64,000 nt of DNA from the NCBI RefSeq assembly GCF_041537925.1, contig NZ_JBGOSH010000002.1, forward strand, positions 248,001-312,000. The letters run 5' to 3'. The DNA comes from Ruegeria_C sp041537925 (GTDB lineage: Bacteria > Pseudomonadota > Alphaproteobacteria > Rhodobacterales > Rhodobacteraceae). A program made the translations under genes and the position numbers. The notes under the pieces are model-generated. The model was given only the letters and a program-made list of their open reading frames with translations, had not been told where the DNA came from and ran no database searches. This document shows, piece by piece, positions 53,876 to 62,738 of this stretch (within the stretch, counting starts at the first letter, position 1; each line of letters opens with the position of its first letter).

Positions 53876-56761
53876 CTAGGAAAAAAGCTGATCGACAAAG
53901 CGCGCTGCCGCCTCTGGTGTTGCCCCCTTGTGGATCGCTTCGGCAATGGCCGCAGCTTTCATGTCGCCATTGGGATCGGGCGCCCCCATGGAATAGGGCC
54001 GGACCAGTCCCTGCTGGGTGGCGATCGTGGTGCGTGTATGCACGTTCTGGGCGGTGGCCTCGATCAGGGACAGTGTGGGCACCCCGGCGCTGAGACCGAT
54101 TTCGAATGTCACGCCGATGGGTTGGTCCTGTGTGTTGGTGATTACATGCGCACCAACCGGCATGCCCACAAGCCCGTCGTCAAGCCAGCCGATGGTTTCG
54201 ACGGTGACTCCATAGGTATAGCTGGTGCCACCGAAGTTTTCCGGGCCACCCCGGACCACGGTGAACTGGCCGTTCACACCGGCCGACGCGACCCAGCCCC
54301 TGACCTCGGACAGCGCACCGTAAAAGCCGATCCGGCGGCCAGGTGCAAAGACGATGCCCGCCCCGGCAGTGCCGCCTTCGCCCAGACCGGCGCCAACCGC
54401 ACCGCCAAAGCCGATGGTGACATCCAGCCTGTCGCAGATCGTCAGGATCATGTCGAAATCAACGAAGGCCGCCGCTAGGTAGGTGGCTGGGTTGATCGCG
54501 CCCGCCGTGGCGCGGATGGCGTTTTCGATGGCAAAGATCAGCACCTCGGCCTGCCAGCCCTCCAGCACCGTGGCACCGGGCAGATGCACGGTGTTGCCCG
54601 AGAACGCACGGCCCATGCTAAAGCTGCCGACGCGCCCGCGCGAGCGCTCTTCGGCGATATCGAGCGGCGGATCGATCGGCAGGATATTCTCGATGGCGCG
54701 GCGATTGGCGGCACTCAGGCGGTTGATGTTGTTGCGGCCATTATCGGCCAGGATCGCCCCGCCTGCGCCGGGCGCCATGCCGGTGCGTTCGGCAAAGCTG
54801 CGGTCGCTGCCGCTTTCCATCAGCGAGCCACCATGCACAATGAAGCTGCCATGCGGGAAATGCCCGACCTCATGCGAGGTCGTCTCACCCAGAAGCCGGC
54901 CATACATCTGTGCCGCCAGATCCAGATTGGCCGAGCTTTGGCTGCCACCGGCGAGCGTATCCTCGACGGTTTCGACCTCGTCGATCACCCGCATATGGCC
55001 CAGCAGGACCGAGGCCACATTGTGCAGGTTCAGCGGCGCAGGCAGATCGCCGGGCTGATGGTTGCGCCCCAGCGTGCTGGTGTCGAACGCGGTCGGCGTG
55101 CCGGTATCGTGCGATTCCTCGGGGTCGTTGGCACCCACTTGCGCCGTGATATTGGCGATCGAGACCGAGGGAGCTACCGCCTCTCCGCCCGGGAAGCCCG
55201 CATTGGCGCCCACCACCAGATGCGCGGGCAGACTTTCACCGGGGAAGATCACACGGATATTTGTGTCTTCATACAGCAGCTGCATCACTTCGCGCATCTC
55301 GTCAATCAGTGCGGCGCGGCGGCTGCGCAAGCCGAGACCGTCAAAGAAGGTGTCAACATTTGCGTCAAAGACGATCTTCACAAAATGCGGCGAACTGACC
55401 AGATATTTGTTGGATTCGATCGTGGTACCCGAGGCATCCTTGACCATGCAATCTACGTGTGCCACGCCGGGCGCCAGCGAGCGCAGTGTGACGCGGGTTC
55501 CACCGGCGCTCTGCGCGGTTCCTGATCCAGCCTCGAACAGCACGCGGGTGCGGTCATCGGCATCGGGAATGTTCCAGCGTACCGAACCGCCATCGGGCAT
55601 GTTCGGCACCGAAACCTCCAGCACCGTGGTGCCCGAGATGTCGTGGGTGTCATGGCCGAAGGTGCGGCGCGAGACGCTCATGCCCCGACTGGTATTGGTG
55701 ACGATGAAGCTGCGCGCGAAGGGGCTGGCATAATAGCTCTGGGCGCTGACCGGAACCTCCTTACGGGTTGGGCCTGCGCCGCCTGCAGGTTCCTGCGGCA
55801 TCGCGGGGGCCGGGGCGGGCATTGCCACCGGCATCGGCTGTGCTGGCATCAGCGGCAGGCCACCCACCGAGGCGCGCGAGCGCGTCATTAGCGGCAGCCC
55901 TCCGACCGCGATGGGGCGTGACAAGCTCTGCGCCACCGACATAATGCCGCCACCGCGCGCCCAGTCGATCTTGTCCGGCGTCAACAGTACGCCGCGATTG
56001 TGATGGCTGTCACCGCTGCGCCCACGCGCCACGTGCACACCCATGACTGGGATAGCCTCAGGCAGATCGCCACCGGAGCTGTCATTGTTGAAATGGGCGA
56101 AGACTGGCGAGCCGGAATTGCCCTTGCGGGTCTGCAGATTGTACTCGACGATCTCGCCACCCGCGCTCAGGCGGCGCACCCGGTCGATATCTAGATGCTG
56201 GCGGTCGCTGGCCACATCCTGCCCGCCATAGCCGCAGACCGCGATGGGCGCGTCGCCTGCAGGCGAGTGGTCGATCAGCTTGAAGTGCTCGCCATTGGGC
56301 GGGCCTTGGGTGACGCGGATCACCGCCATGTCATGACTGCGATCCGTCGCGCCGGAACTCTGCCATGTCGGGTGGATCGTCCAGTCCTGCCGCTGCACGC
56401 TGAAACGGTGCGGAATGTTGGAATTGCTCTGTTGTCCGGGGCGGATCGACACCGATGTTGCCTCTTCAATCGTCGAGCTGCCAGGGGCGGTGTCATAAAG
56501 GTTGTGACCAGCGGTCAGGATCAGGTCCGGCGCGATGTAGAACCCTGTGCCGCCATAGGTGCCAGACGGGTAGGTCATCACCAGTTTGCAGATCGCCGAG
56601 AACGGGAAATAGCCGGTGTTCTGCACGCCGACGCGGAAATTCTGATGGCGAACGGCAAAGCTGGCGATCTGCCGGATCGCATCCCACGGGTTGGTGGCAT
56701 CGATGATCGGATCGACGGCGGCAAAGGGGCGGGCGCGGGCGTAATCAAGCGGCATGGCCAT
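53876..56761 (-). CDS. Trypsin-like serine protease joined to a zinc-protease-like domain
   Basis: A 961-residue protein. Residues 60-270 are a trypsin/V8-like domain with the full triad: His86 in LTAGHN, Asp144 in SHDMAV and Ser216 in GNSGSP. A Pro/Met/Ala-rich linker (283-330) leads to a beta-sandwich region (about 340-455). Residues 460-700 look like a metallopeptidase: HEVGH at 630-634, further histidines at 637 and 643, and a Met-turn-like SLMES after them. The last 200 residues are glycine-rich and beta-like. There is no signal peptide. AAAGGA lies upstream of the ATG. It precedes the membrane-anchored gene and follows the family A genes. Confidence 0.75.
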   Translation of the reverse strand: MAMPLDYARARPFAAVDPIIDATNPWDAIRQIASFAVRHQNFRVGVQNTGYFPFSAICKLVMTYPSGTYGGTGFYIAPDLILTAGHNLYDTAPGSSTIEEATSVSIRPGQQSNSNIPHRFSVQRQDWTIHPTWQSSGATDRSHDMAVIRVTQGPPNGEHFKLIDHSPAGDAPIAVCGYGGQDVASDRQHLDIDRVRRLSAGGEIVEYNLQTRKGNSGSPVFAHFNNDSSGGDLPEAIPVMGVHVARGRSGDSHHNRGVLLTPDKIDWARGGGIMSVAQSLSRPIAVGGLPLMTRSRASVGGLPLMPAQPMPVAMPAPAPAMPQEPAGGAGPTRKEVPVSAQSYYASPFARSFIVTNTSRGMSVSRRTFGHDTHDISGTTVLEVSVPNMPDGGSVRWNIPDADDRTRVLFEAGSGTAQSAGGTRVTLRSLAPGVAHVDCMVKDASGTTIESNKYLVSSPHFVKIVFDANVDTFFDGLGLRSRRAALIDEMREVMQLLYEDTNIRVIFPGESLPAHLVVGANAGFPGGEAVAPSVSIANITAQVGANDPEESHDTGTPTAFDTSTLGRNHQPGDLPAPLNLHNVASVLLGHMRVIDEVETVEDTLAGGSQSSANLDLAAQMYGRLLGETTSHEVGHFPHGSFIVHGGSLMESGSDRSFAERTGMAPGAGGAILADNGRNNINRLSAANRRAIENILPIDPPLDIAEERSRGRVGSFSMGRAFSGNTVHLPGATVLEGWQAEVLIFAIENAIRATAGAINPATYLAAAFVDFDMILTICDRLDVTIGFGGAVGAGLGEGGTAGAGIVFAPGRRIGFYGALSEVRGWVASAGVNGQFTVVRGGPENFGGTSYTYGVTVETIGWLDDGLVGMPVGAHVITNTQDQPIGVTFEIGLSAGVPTLSLIEATAQNVHTRTTIATQQGLVRPYSMGAPDPNGDMKAAAIAEAIHKGATPEAAARFVDQLFS

Positions 56762-56812
56762 GGCATGTCCTTTCTGGGATCGGGAATTGAAGGTTTTGTC
56801 CGGCGCAGAGGG

Positions 56813-58024
56813 TCATTGCTGTTGCTGCCCTCCGGGTGCGCCGGTGATGGGCTTGTTTGCGCCCGGGTTCGGGGTGTTTTGCTGGATCTGCGCAATCACG
56901 GCGGTGTCGGCGAACCGTTCCAGCGGGAAGTAGTCAGACTTGAACCGCAGATCGACTTCGCCGGTCAGATCAGCCGAGACGTCGATCTCGGATTCGGACG
57001 ATTTCTTTGAGCTTGAGACATAGCTGACCGTGGTCTTCATCGACGCTTTGACCGGAGAGAGGAACCAGCCATAGCTGGCTTTGGCCTCGGTCTTGGTGTC
57101 GAATTTCTGCGCCGATTCCGCGCGCGACGTATCGGTTGTGTCGATGCGGAAGCCCATCGCGGCCTTGATCCGGCCGCGGGTGATGACGATGCGATTCATG
57201 CCCATCAGCACCATCGTGGCCAGCGTCTGCTGCCGCGATTGCGCGATCTTGCGGCGCGCGGCGGGTACCAAAAGGGTCTCGATACTTTCCTCGTCGACGC
57301 TGGTGACCTCTTCGCCGAGGTTCAGGTCGCCCTGGAAATTCGGTTGCGCCGCGTCGTCCGCGCCCTCTTGCGGCACCAGACGGGGCTGCCCGGACGAGGT
57401 ATCCAGCCGGATCACCTGCGGATAGGCCCCGGCCAGCCAGTCGCGCGCGTTGTTGTCGGTGATGTTGTCGGCCTCGAATTGTTGCACAGTCTTGGCGACA
57501 TTCGAGAGCAGTTCGGCATAAGCCTCCATCTGCTGGATCGAGCTGTCCACGATCGCCTGGAACGTTCCCTTGATCAAGTCCGCGACAAAGGTGGGGAAGG
57601 CGATGGCATTCAGCGTGTCTTCGGTGATCCGGGCCACGTTCGAGGCGGCGACTGGGGTGAACCCGCCTTCCTGATTGGGCTGGAACCCTTCGGCCTGCGC
57701 ACGCGCCGGGGCGGATGAAGTCATGGTGCCGTCCACCACCCGCTGTTCGCGTACCACCGGGGTCTGGTCGAGTTTCATGGACTGGGTCCAGTCATCCTCG
57801 ATCAGAGTGGCGGTATAGGCGGTGATCCGTTCCAGATCGTCGCGCATTCTGGATCGGGCCTCCGTGGGCAGTTGATAAAAGGCGGGCGCGGATTCCAGCA
57901 GCGCCTTGACCTGGCCTGCGGCCAGCGCCTGCACCGCCGGAGAGGTCGTCATCTCGGGCCCGGTGTTCTGCCCGAACGGGCCGGGCAGCGGGTTTGTGTC
58001 CTGAAGCTGGGTCATGTCGGTCAT
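56813..58024 (-). CDS. Unknown family A protein, copy 1
   Basis: A 403-residue protein, one of three paralogues in this cluster (others at 58021 and 60333). Shared blocks are an N-terminal helical part (VQALAAGQVKALLESAPAFY), a central helix (FPTFVADLIKGTFQAIVDSS), the conserved LATMVLMGMNRIVI followed by an FRID segment, a polar Ser/Lys-rich stretch (SSSKKSSESE) and a closing TGEVDLRFKSDYFPLERF. It has no signal peptide or membrane helix. The start overlaps the stop of copy 2 (ATGA). The family is unknown to me; repeated copies suggest subunits of one assembly. Confidence 0.6.
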   Translation of the reverse strand: MTDMTQLQDTNPLPGPFGQNTGPEMTTSPAVQALAAGQVKALLESAPAFYQLPTEARSRMRDDLERITAYTATLIEDDWTQSMKLDQTPVVREQRVVDGTMTSSAPARAQAEGFQPNQEGGFTPVAASNVARITEDTLNAIAFPTFVADLIKGTFQAIVDSSIQQMEAYAELLSNVAKTVQQFEADNITDNNARDWLAGAYPQVIRLDTSSGQPRLVPQEGADDAAQPNFQGDLNLGEEVTSVDEESIETLLVPAARRKIAQSRQQTLATMVLMGMNRIVITRGRIKAAMGFRIDTTDTSRAESAQKFDTKTEAKASYGWFLSPVKASMKTTVSYVSSSKKSSESEIDVSADLTGEVDLRFKSDYFPLERFADTAVIAQIQQNTPNPGANKPITGAPGGQQQQ

Positions 58025-59394
58025 CCGCCGCCTCCCTCGGTCACGGTGGCGCCTGCACCCTCGACCGCGCCGCCGACGGCGCTGCCAACCGCTCCGGTTG
58101 CGGCGCGCCCGGCCTGGCCTGCGGCGTCGATCAGACCATCGGCGATGGTGGGGGCGGGTTCCTGGGCGTGGGCTTGCATCCGGTCCGCAACGACCTGCGA
58201 CGCCGATGGTCCGCTGGCGCTGCGCTGGGTCATCCCGGCGGCGGCGTTTATCGGGTGGTTGGCCTCGGGATTGGGGGTGTTGCCGCGAATGCGTTCGATG
58301 CTTTCCGCGCGAGCCAGCCGGTTGAGTGGCAGGTAATCGGTCTCGAATGTCAGATCGACCTCACCGGTCAGGTCGGCCTGCACATTGATAGCACTGTCGC
58401 TGTCGGATTGCTGCGAGCTGACATAGGCCACCGAGGTGCGCGCCGAAAACGCCACATAGAACATGCCCTGCACCGAGTTCTGGTGGCTGAAATCAAAGCT
58501 CGACGCCTCTTCCGCATGGGCCCGGTCGCTGGCGTCGATATGGAACCCCATCGTGGCGCGAAGCCTGCCGTGCCGGATGACGATGCGCTGCAGGCCCAGC
58601 ATCACCATGGAACTGAGCATTTGCAGACGTGATTCCGCTAACCTGCGCCTTGCGGCAGGCACCAGTTGTTCTTCGATCGTCTCATCATCCAGCGATGCGA
58701 CCGGGTCAGGCAAGCCCAGACGACCCTGCATCCCCTCCAGCGCGCCGCTATCGGCCTCTTCGCCTGCTTCGGTCAGGCCTACGCGGGGGGTTTCCTCGGA
58801 GGTGTCGATCTGCATCAGGTCCGGATAGGACTGCACCAGAAAATCCCGCGCCTGATTGTCGGTGATGTTTTCACGGGTAAACTCGGCCACGGATTTCGAG
58901 ACATTCTCGACCAGTTCCATGAAGGCCTGCATCTGTTTGATCGTGGCTCCGATGATGGCGTCAAACGTACCGTTGATCAGGTCCGCCACGAAGGTCGGAA
59001 AGGCGATTGCTCGCAAGGTGGACTGGGTGATGTCAGCGACGCGGCCCGTGGCCGCCGTCTGCAGGTTGGCGCGGGCGGTCTGGGTGCGGGCGATGGGTTG
59101 GTCCTCTGGTACCGGGCGGTAGGTGCGTTCATGCCGCACCAGAGGAGTCTGGCCCAGCCGCTGGGTCTGCGCCCACGCGTCGCGCGCCAATTCGGCGGTA
59201 TAGGCGCTGATATTGGTCAACTGCCCACGCATCCGGTCGCGGTCCTTGGCGCTGAGCGCATAAAAGCTGGGCGTGCGGTTCAGCAGTGCGTCGATCTGGG
59301 TCTGTACCAGCGACACGGTCTCGGCACCCGGTCGGATACCCTCGGGCGAAGGCGCGCGGTCATAGGGGGCGGGCAGGCTGTTGAAGCGGGTCAT
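58021..59394 (-). CDS. Unknown family A protein, copy 2
   Basis: A 457-residue paralogue of the neighbouring genes at 56813 and 60333. The shared blocks are SFYALSAKDRDRMR, FPTFVADLINGTFDAIIG, MLSSMVMLGLQRIVI with a following FHID, and TGEVDLTFETDYLPLNRL. It differs by a C-terminal tail of about 75 residues rich in Ala, Gly and Val with a near-repetitive AAGQAGRAATGAVGSAVGG stretch that may be a helix able to approach membranes. The ATG at 59394 overlaps the stop of the preceding gene; the longer frame from 59475 lies inside that gene. The tail is the main difference within the family. Confidence 0.6.
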   Translation of the reverse strand: MTRFNSLPAPYDRAPSPEGIRPGAETVSLVQTQIDALLNRTPSFYALSAKDRDRMRGQLTNISAYTAELARDAWAQTQRLGQTPLVRHERTYRPVPEDQPIARTQTARANLQTAATGRVADITQSTLRAIAFPTFVADLINGTFDAIIGATIKQMQAFMELVENVSKSVAEFTRENITDNQARDFLVQSYPDLMQIDTSEETPRVGLTEAGEEADSGALEGMQGRLGLPDPVASLDDETIEEQLVPAARRRLAESRLQMLSSMVMLGLQRIVIRHGRLRATMGFHIDASDRAHAEEASSFDFSHQNSVQGMFYVAFSARTSVAYVSSQQSDSDSAINVQADLTGEVDLTFETDYLPLNRLARAESIERIRGNTPNPEANHPINAAAGMTQRSASGPSASQVVADRMQAHAQEPAPTIADGLIDAAGQAGRAATGAVGSAVGGAVEGAGATVTEGGGG

Positions 59395-60329
59395 TGCAAC
59401 CACCCCGGCGCGCTCTGGTGGGTCGGCTGCGGAGCCGGGTCGATCCCGGCGGCGGTCAGCCAGAGCTCCGCCCAACCGGCGGCCTGCGGTTCGCTGGAAA
59501 TGGCGGTGGCAATCGCGCGGCTATCGGCGCTGCGCAGGGCGGGCAGGTAATCGGCCATCCAGCTGATCAGACGCAGCCCGGTCTGGGCGCGGTTGATGTG
59601 ACCGGCCAGATCGGGCGTATCCTGCCCCAGCACGTTGCGCACCACGTCCCAGGCATTCGCACCCCGGAACAGCGTCGCCAGCCCCCGGTGGTTGAGCGCA
59701 TCCAGCGACACCCGCAATTGCTGCGACAGCCGCTCGGCCACGATCAGCGTATTGCCCTGCATCCGGCCGCTGAGCGCCCCCAGCAGCGACTGCGCCGCCA
59801 CTCCGGCGCGCATTGCGGTCCCGGTCGAAGGGCTATAGCCCCCCAGCGACTGCGCAGCACGCAAGAGTGCGATGCAGAACCGCGCCAGTTGTGGCTCAAA
59901 TTCGCGGTTCACCGCCGTGTCGCCCAGATTGGCGTCGGCATAACCCACACCAAAAACCCGTGCGAAGATCTGGTTGCGCAGATCGCGGCCCACCCAGCCC
60001 TGCTGCATTGCATCAGCCAGAATTTCCAGCCGCTCCGCCGCCTCGCGGTCGGTCAAATTCAGGGTAAAGCGGTTGGCGGCCAGTTCCTCGGCCACGCTCA
60101 TCAAATAGGTGCCTTCGATCTCGGCGGAGAAATAAAGCGCGGCCACCACCTGCAGCGCCTCGGCGCTGATCTGGCCACCCAGACCGCCGCGATACTCAGG
60201 CAGATCAATGAAAAGCGGATCGCCGCCCAGCCCCATCGCCACCGTCGCCGGAAACCCCGGACGCGCACGGTGGAGCAAGCTGGCCACATGGTCCAGCGAG
60301 CGCGAGAGCGTGGCGGCGGGGTCGGGCAT
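59391..60329 (-). CDS. Unknown family B protein, copy 1
   Basis: A 312-residue, almost wholly helical protein with no signal peptide. It seems related to the gene at 62739: both have a segment IFARVFGVG / IYARVLGAPG followed about 14 residues later by NREFEPQL / NTEFNTLL, and a later GANAWDVVRNVLG / VTTPWQVIERVSQ. The similarity is seen by eye and needs testing. It lies between two family A copies, with three bases to one and an overlap with the other. GGAGG stands before the ATG. The family is unknown to me. Confidence 0.55.
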   Translation of the reverse strand: MPDPAATLSRSLDHVASLLHRARPGFPATVAMGLGGDPLFIDLPEYRGGLGGQISAEALQVVAALYFSAEIEGTYLMSVAEELAANRFTLNLTDREAAERLEILADAMQQGWVGRDLRNQIFARVFGVGYADANLGDTAVNREFEPQLARFCIALLRAAQSLGGYSPSTGTAMRAGVAAQSLLGALSGRMQGNTLIVAERLSQQLRVSLDALNHRGLATLFRGANAWDVVRNVLGQDTPDLAGHINRAQTGLRLISWMADYLPALRSADSRAIATAISSEPQAAGWAELWLTAAGIDPAPQPTHQSAPGWLQ

Positions 60330-60332
60330 GGC

Positions 60333-61589
60333 TCAGCCTCCGACGCCAGAGGGTGGCGGGGGCAGCGGCGGGGCGGGTGGCAGCGGAATGGCCGCACCGA
60401 CCTGCTGTTGCTGCTGCGGCGTTGGTTGCTGCGCGACCTGGGTGATCACCGTCTGGTTGGTACCCAGCATGTCCATCATGTTTTCCAACGGGAAGTAATC
60501 GGACTTGAAGCGTAGATCGACATTGCCGGTCAGTTTGGCCTTGAGCGTTGACTTGCTTTCGCTTTCATCAGTCTGATTGGTGTCGATATCGGTCTTGACG
60601 TTCAGCCGTGTGCGTTCCGATTCCCGGTTCTTGGCAAAGATCCACCAGCCATCGCGCTTCTTCTTGTTGTGGCGTTTGTTGTAGGTCTGCTCAAAGCTTG
60701 TATCGATTTCCTGATTGCGACGCAGCACGTCCCTGGCATCGATCGAGAACACGCAGCTTGCCTGGATTTTGCCATCTGTAACGACGATCCGGTTGATGCC
60801 CATCAGCACCATGGTGGCCAGCAGCTTCTGCCGATCCATAGCCATATTTTTGCGCACCGCAGGCACAACCTGTTGTTGCATTACCTCTTCGTCGCCGGGA
60901 TCAAGATCGAAGGGCAGGCCGAGGCTTTGCAGAAATCCGCCCATCTGGTCCTCATTGGCGTCCGAGCGCGGCGCGATGCTGGGGGCGTCTCCACTCCAGT
61001 CCTGTTCGAACAGGTCGGAATTGCCCGAGACCATCTGGTCCATCGCCTGTTCCTGCGAGACATTGTCCTGCATGTACTGGTCGACCGATTTCGAGACATT
61101 GGCGACCATGGTGGCATAGGCCTCCATCTGCTGGATCGAGGTCTGCACGATGGCGTTGAAGACACCCTCGATGAGCGAGGCGCAGAATTGCGGGAAATCA
61201 ACGGCATCGATGACGCTGGCAAGATCGGTTCCAGCATTCTTGGTCGCTGCGTTCTGGAAATCGACACCCGCGCCAGTGAACGGTTGCTGGCCTTGGTTGG
61301 GCGCACCAGGCCGGGGCGGTTCAGCGAGCGCCTGCGCAGGTGCAGTGCCCACCGGGTTGTCGATGAAGACCGACATTGGCAGGCCAGCGGTCTCGCCACC
61401 CGCATCGGTGATGAAGCGGGCCACCTTGACCGTATCGCGCGCCACCTCGCGCTGTTTCTCTTGCGGCAGCGCGCGGAAGGCGGCCGAGCGTGTCAGCACG
61501 TTGCGCACGTTCTGGCGCACATGGTTCAGCGTGTCGTCCATCGGACCTGCCGGGGTCTGCGGCGGAGGGTTGGGGGCGGGGTGCATCAT
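60333..61589 (-). CDS. Unknown family A protein, copy 3
   Basis: A 418-residue paralogue of the genes at 56813 and 58021, the most diverged copy. Blocks in common are the helix FPQFCASLIEGVFNAIVQTS, LLATMVLMGINRIVV with a following FSID, and TGNVDLRFKSDYFPLENM. The N-terminal part and the lysine-rich insert NKRHNKKKRDG are its own. The C-terminus is rich in Gln and Pro (PTPQQQQQVG then a polyproline run). No signal peptide is present. GGAGG precedes the ATG. Confidence 0.6.
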   Translation of the reverse strand: MMHPAPNPPPQTPAGPMDDTLNHVRQNVRNVLTRSAAFRALPQEKQREVARDTVKVARFITDAGGETAGLPMSVFIDNPVGTAPAQALAEPPRPGAPNQGQQPFTGAGVDFQNAATKNAGTDLASVIDAVDFPQFCASLIEGVFNAIVQTSIQQMEAYATMVANVSKSVDQYMQDNVSQEQAMDQMVSGNSDLFEQDWSGDAPSIAPRSDANEDQMGGFLQSLGLPFDLDPGDEEVMQQQVVPAVRKNMAMDRQKLLATMVLMGINRIVVTDGKIQASCVFSIDARDVLRRNQEIDTSFEQTYNKRHNKKKRDGWWIFAKNRESERTRLNVKTDIDTNQTDESESKSTLKAKLTGNVDLRFKSDYFPLENMMDMLGTNQTVITQVAQQPTPQQQQQVGAAIPLPPAPPLPPPPSGVGG

Positions 61590-61601
61590 GGCGGGCCTCC
61601 G

Positions 61602-62708
61602 TCAGTTGAGCCGGGGCTGCGGCCAGCCGGCTTGCGCCGCAACCGGCGCGCCATTGCCCGGCGGCGGCGGGGCGGGAACCGGGGAAGGTGCCTCTGGAAC
61701 TGTCGCCGGGGCGGTCTCCATCGCGATGGGTCGCAGGAACAGCGCCAGCCGCGCGGGCATTTCGGCGCGCACACGCACCGAAAGCACGGTGACCGAGCCC
61801 GGCCCGTAATAGCCATCCGGCGTCATAGCGGTCATCCAGCTATCGAGCGCCGACAGGTTTTGGGGACGCTCAGTAAGCGGCAGACGCAAGAGCGGCAACA
61901 ATTGCTCGGGCGTGTCGGGGAGCGCGTCGATATTCACGTCCACCCGCATTTCGGGGCCTTTGGGTGTGTTGAGCAGGGTCAGCGTCGCCGCACGTTCAGG
62001 CAGGCTGAACCGCGCGCCCAGCACAAAAGCCAGCAGGGTCTGAAAGCCGCCATGGCGGAGACCCATGCCAAGCGCCTCCATCAGCGGTTTGAACGCCTCT
62101 AGCGAGGTCTCGCCCGGGATGTCGAAGGACACCTGCTGCCCACCACTCATCGCCGAGGTGCGAATAACGGTCGCGAAGGGGCGCAAGCCGGGCAGGGCGG
62201 TCAGCGCGGTTTGTGCCAGCGCCATCACCGGCGCGGGCAGCAACTCGAGCGTCTGCGGGCCCCATTCAAACGCTGCCTGCACCTCGCGCAGGCCCGATCC
62301 ATCGACCCCAAGCGCGTAATGCGCCCCCCCCGAGGCCGAGACGCCATAACGCGCCCGCGCGGGTTCCGAGCGTTGGTCATACCAGCGAAGCGGATCATGC
62401 CCGAAATGGCTGTAGATCATCGAGCGCACGGTGTCGTTGGTCATCTCGCGCTGATCTCCGGCGCTGATGCTGCGCCCGGTCGGCGTGACCTGAAAGGCCA
62501 GCGCGCGGGACTGGGTTTCGGAAAAGCTGGGTTCAAAGCTGCGCGCGGCCTGCGCGCCCAGCGACGGATCGCCCAGCGACCAATCCAGCGAGCGGTCAAG
62601 CGCGCGTGCGACCTGCCGGTCCGAAGTGGGATCGGCGGTCATCAGGCGTTGCGCGGCGGTGTGCAACACGTTCTTGGCGGCATCGGCGGCACGGGTGTGA
62701 TAGGTCAT
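61602..62708 (-). CDS. Unknown cluster protein of 368 residues
   Basis: A soluble protein without a signal peptide. The first 110 residues are helical, and the middle and end have alternating strands and helices (MRVDVNIDALPDT, VTVLSVRVRAEMPARL) before a Pro/Ala-rich tail of about 35 residues. The alternating strands reminded me slightly of prenyltransferase barrels, but no active-site motif is present, so I give no function. GGAGGG lies just before the ATG. It sits 12 bases upstream of a family A copy and 30 bases downstream of the second family B gene. Confidence 0.55.
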   Translation of the reverse strand: MTYHTRAADAAKNVLHTAAQRLMTADPTSDRQVARALDRSLDWSLGDPSLGAQAARSFEPSFSETQSRALAFQVTPTGRSISAGDQREMTNDTVRSMIYSHFGHDPLRWYDQRSEPARARYGVSASGGAHYALGVDGSGLREVQAAFEWGPQTLELLPAPVMALAQTALTALPGLRPFATVIRTSAMSGGQQVSFDIPGETSLEAFKPLMEALGMGLRHGGFQTLLAFVLGARFSLPERAATLTLLNTPKGPEMRVDVNIDALPDTPEQLLPLLRLPLTERPQNLSALDSWMTAMTPDGYYGPGSVTVLSVRVRAEMPARLALFLRPIAMETAPATVPEAPSPVPAPPPPGNGAPVAAQAGWPQPRLN

Positions 62709-62738
62709 CGGACCCTCCCTTCAGGCTGGTACTCCGGA

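Noticed and set aside
60669..62102. Open frame of 477 codons antisense to family A copy 3 and its neighbour
   Set aside because: It spans two genes and the gap between them, and the product is Arg/His-rich without domains; the family A paralogy supports the leftward frame.
61602..62708. Prenyltransferase-like fold in the 368-residue protein
   Set aside because: Only alternating strands and helices suggested it; no diphosphate-binding or known catalytic pattern is visible.
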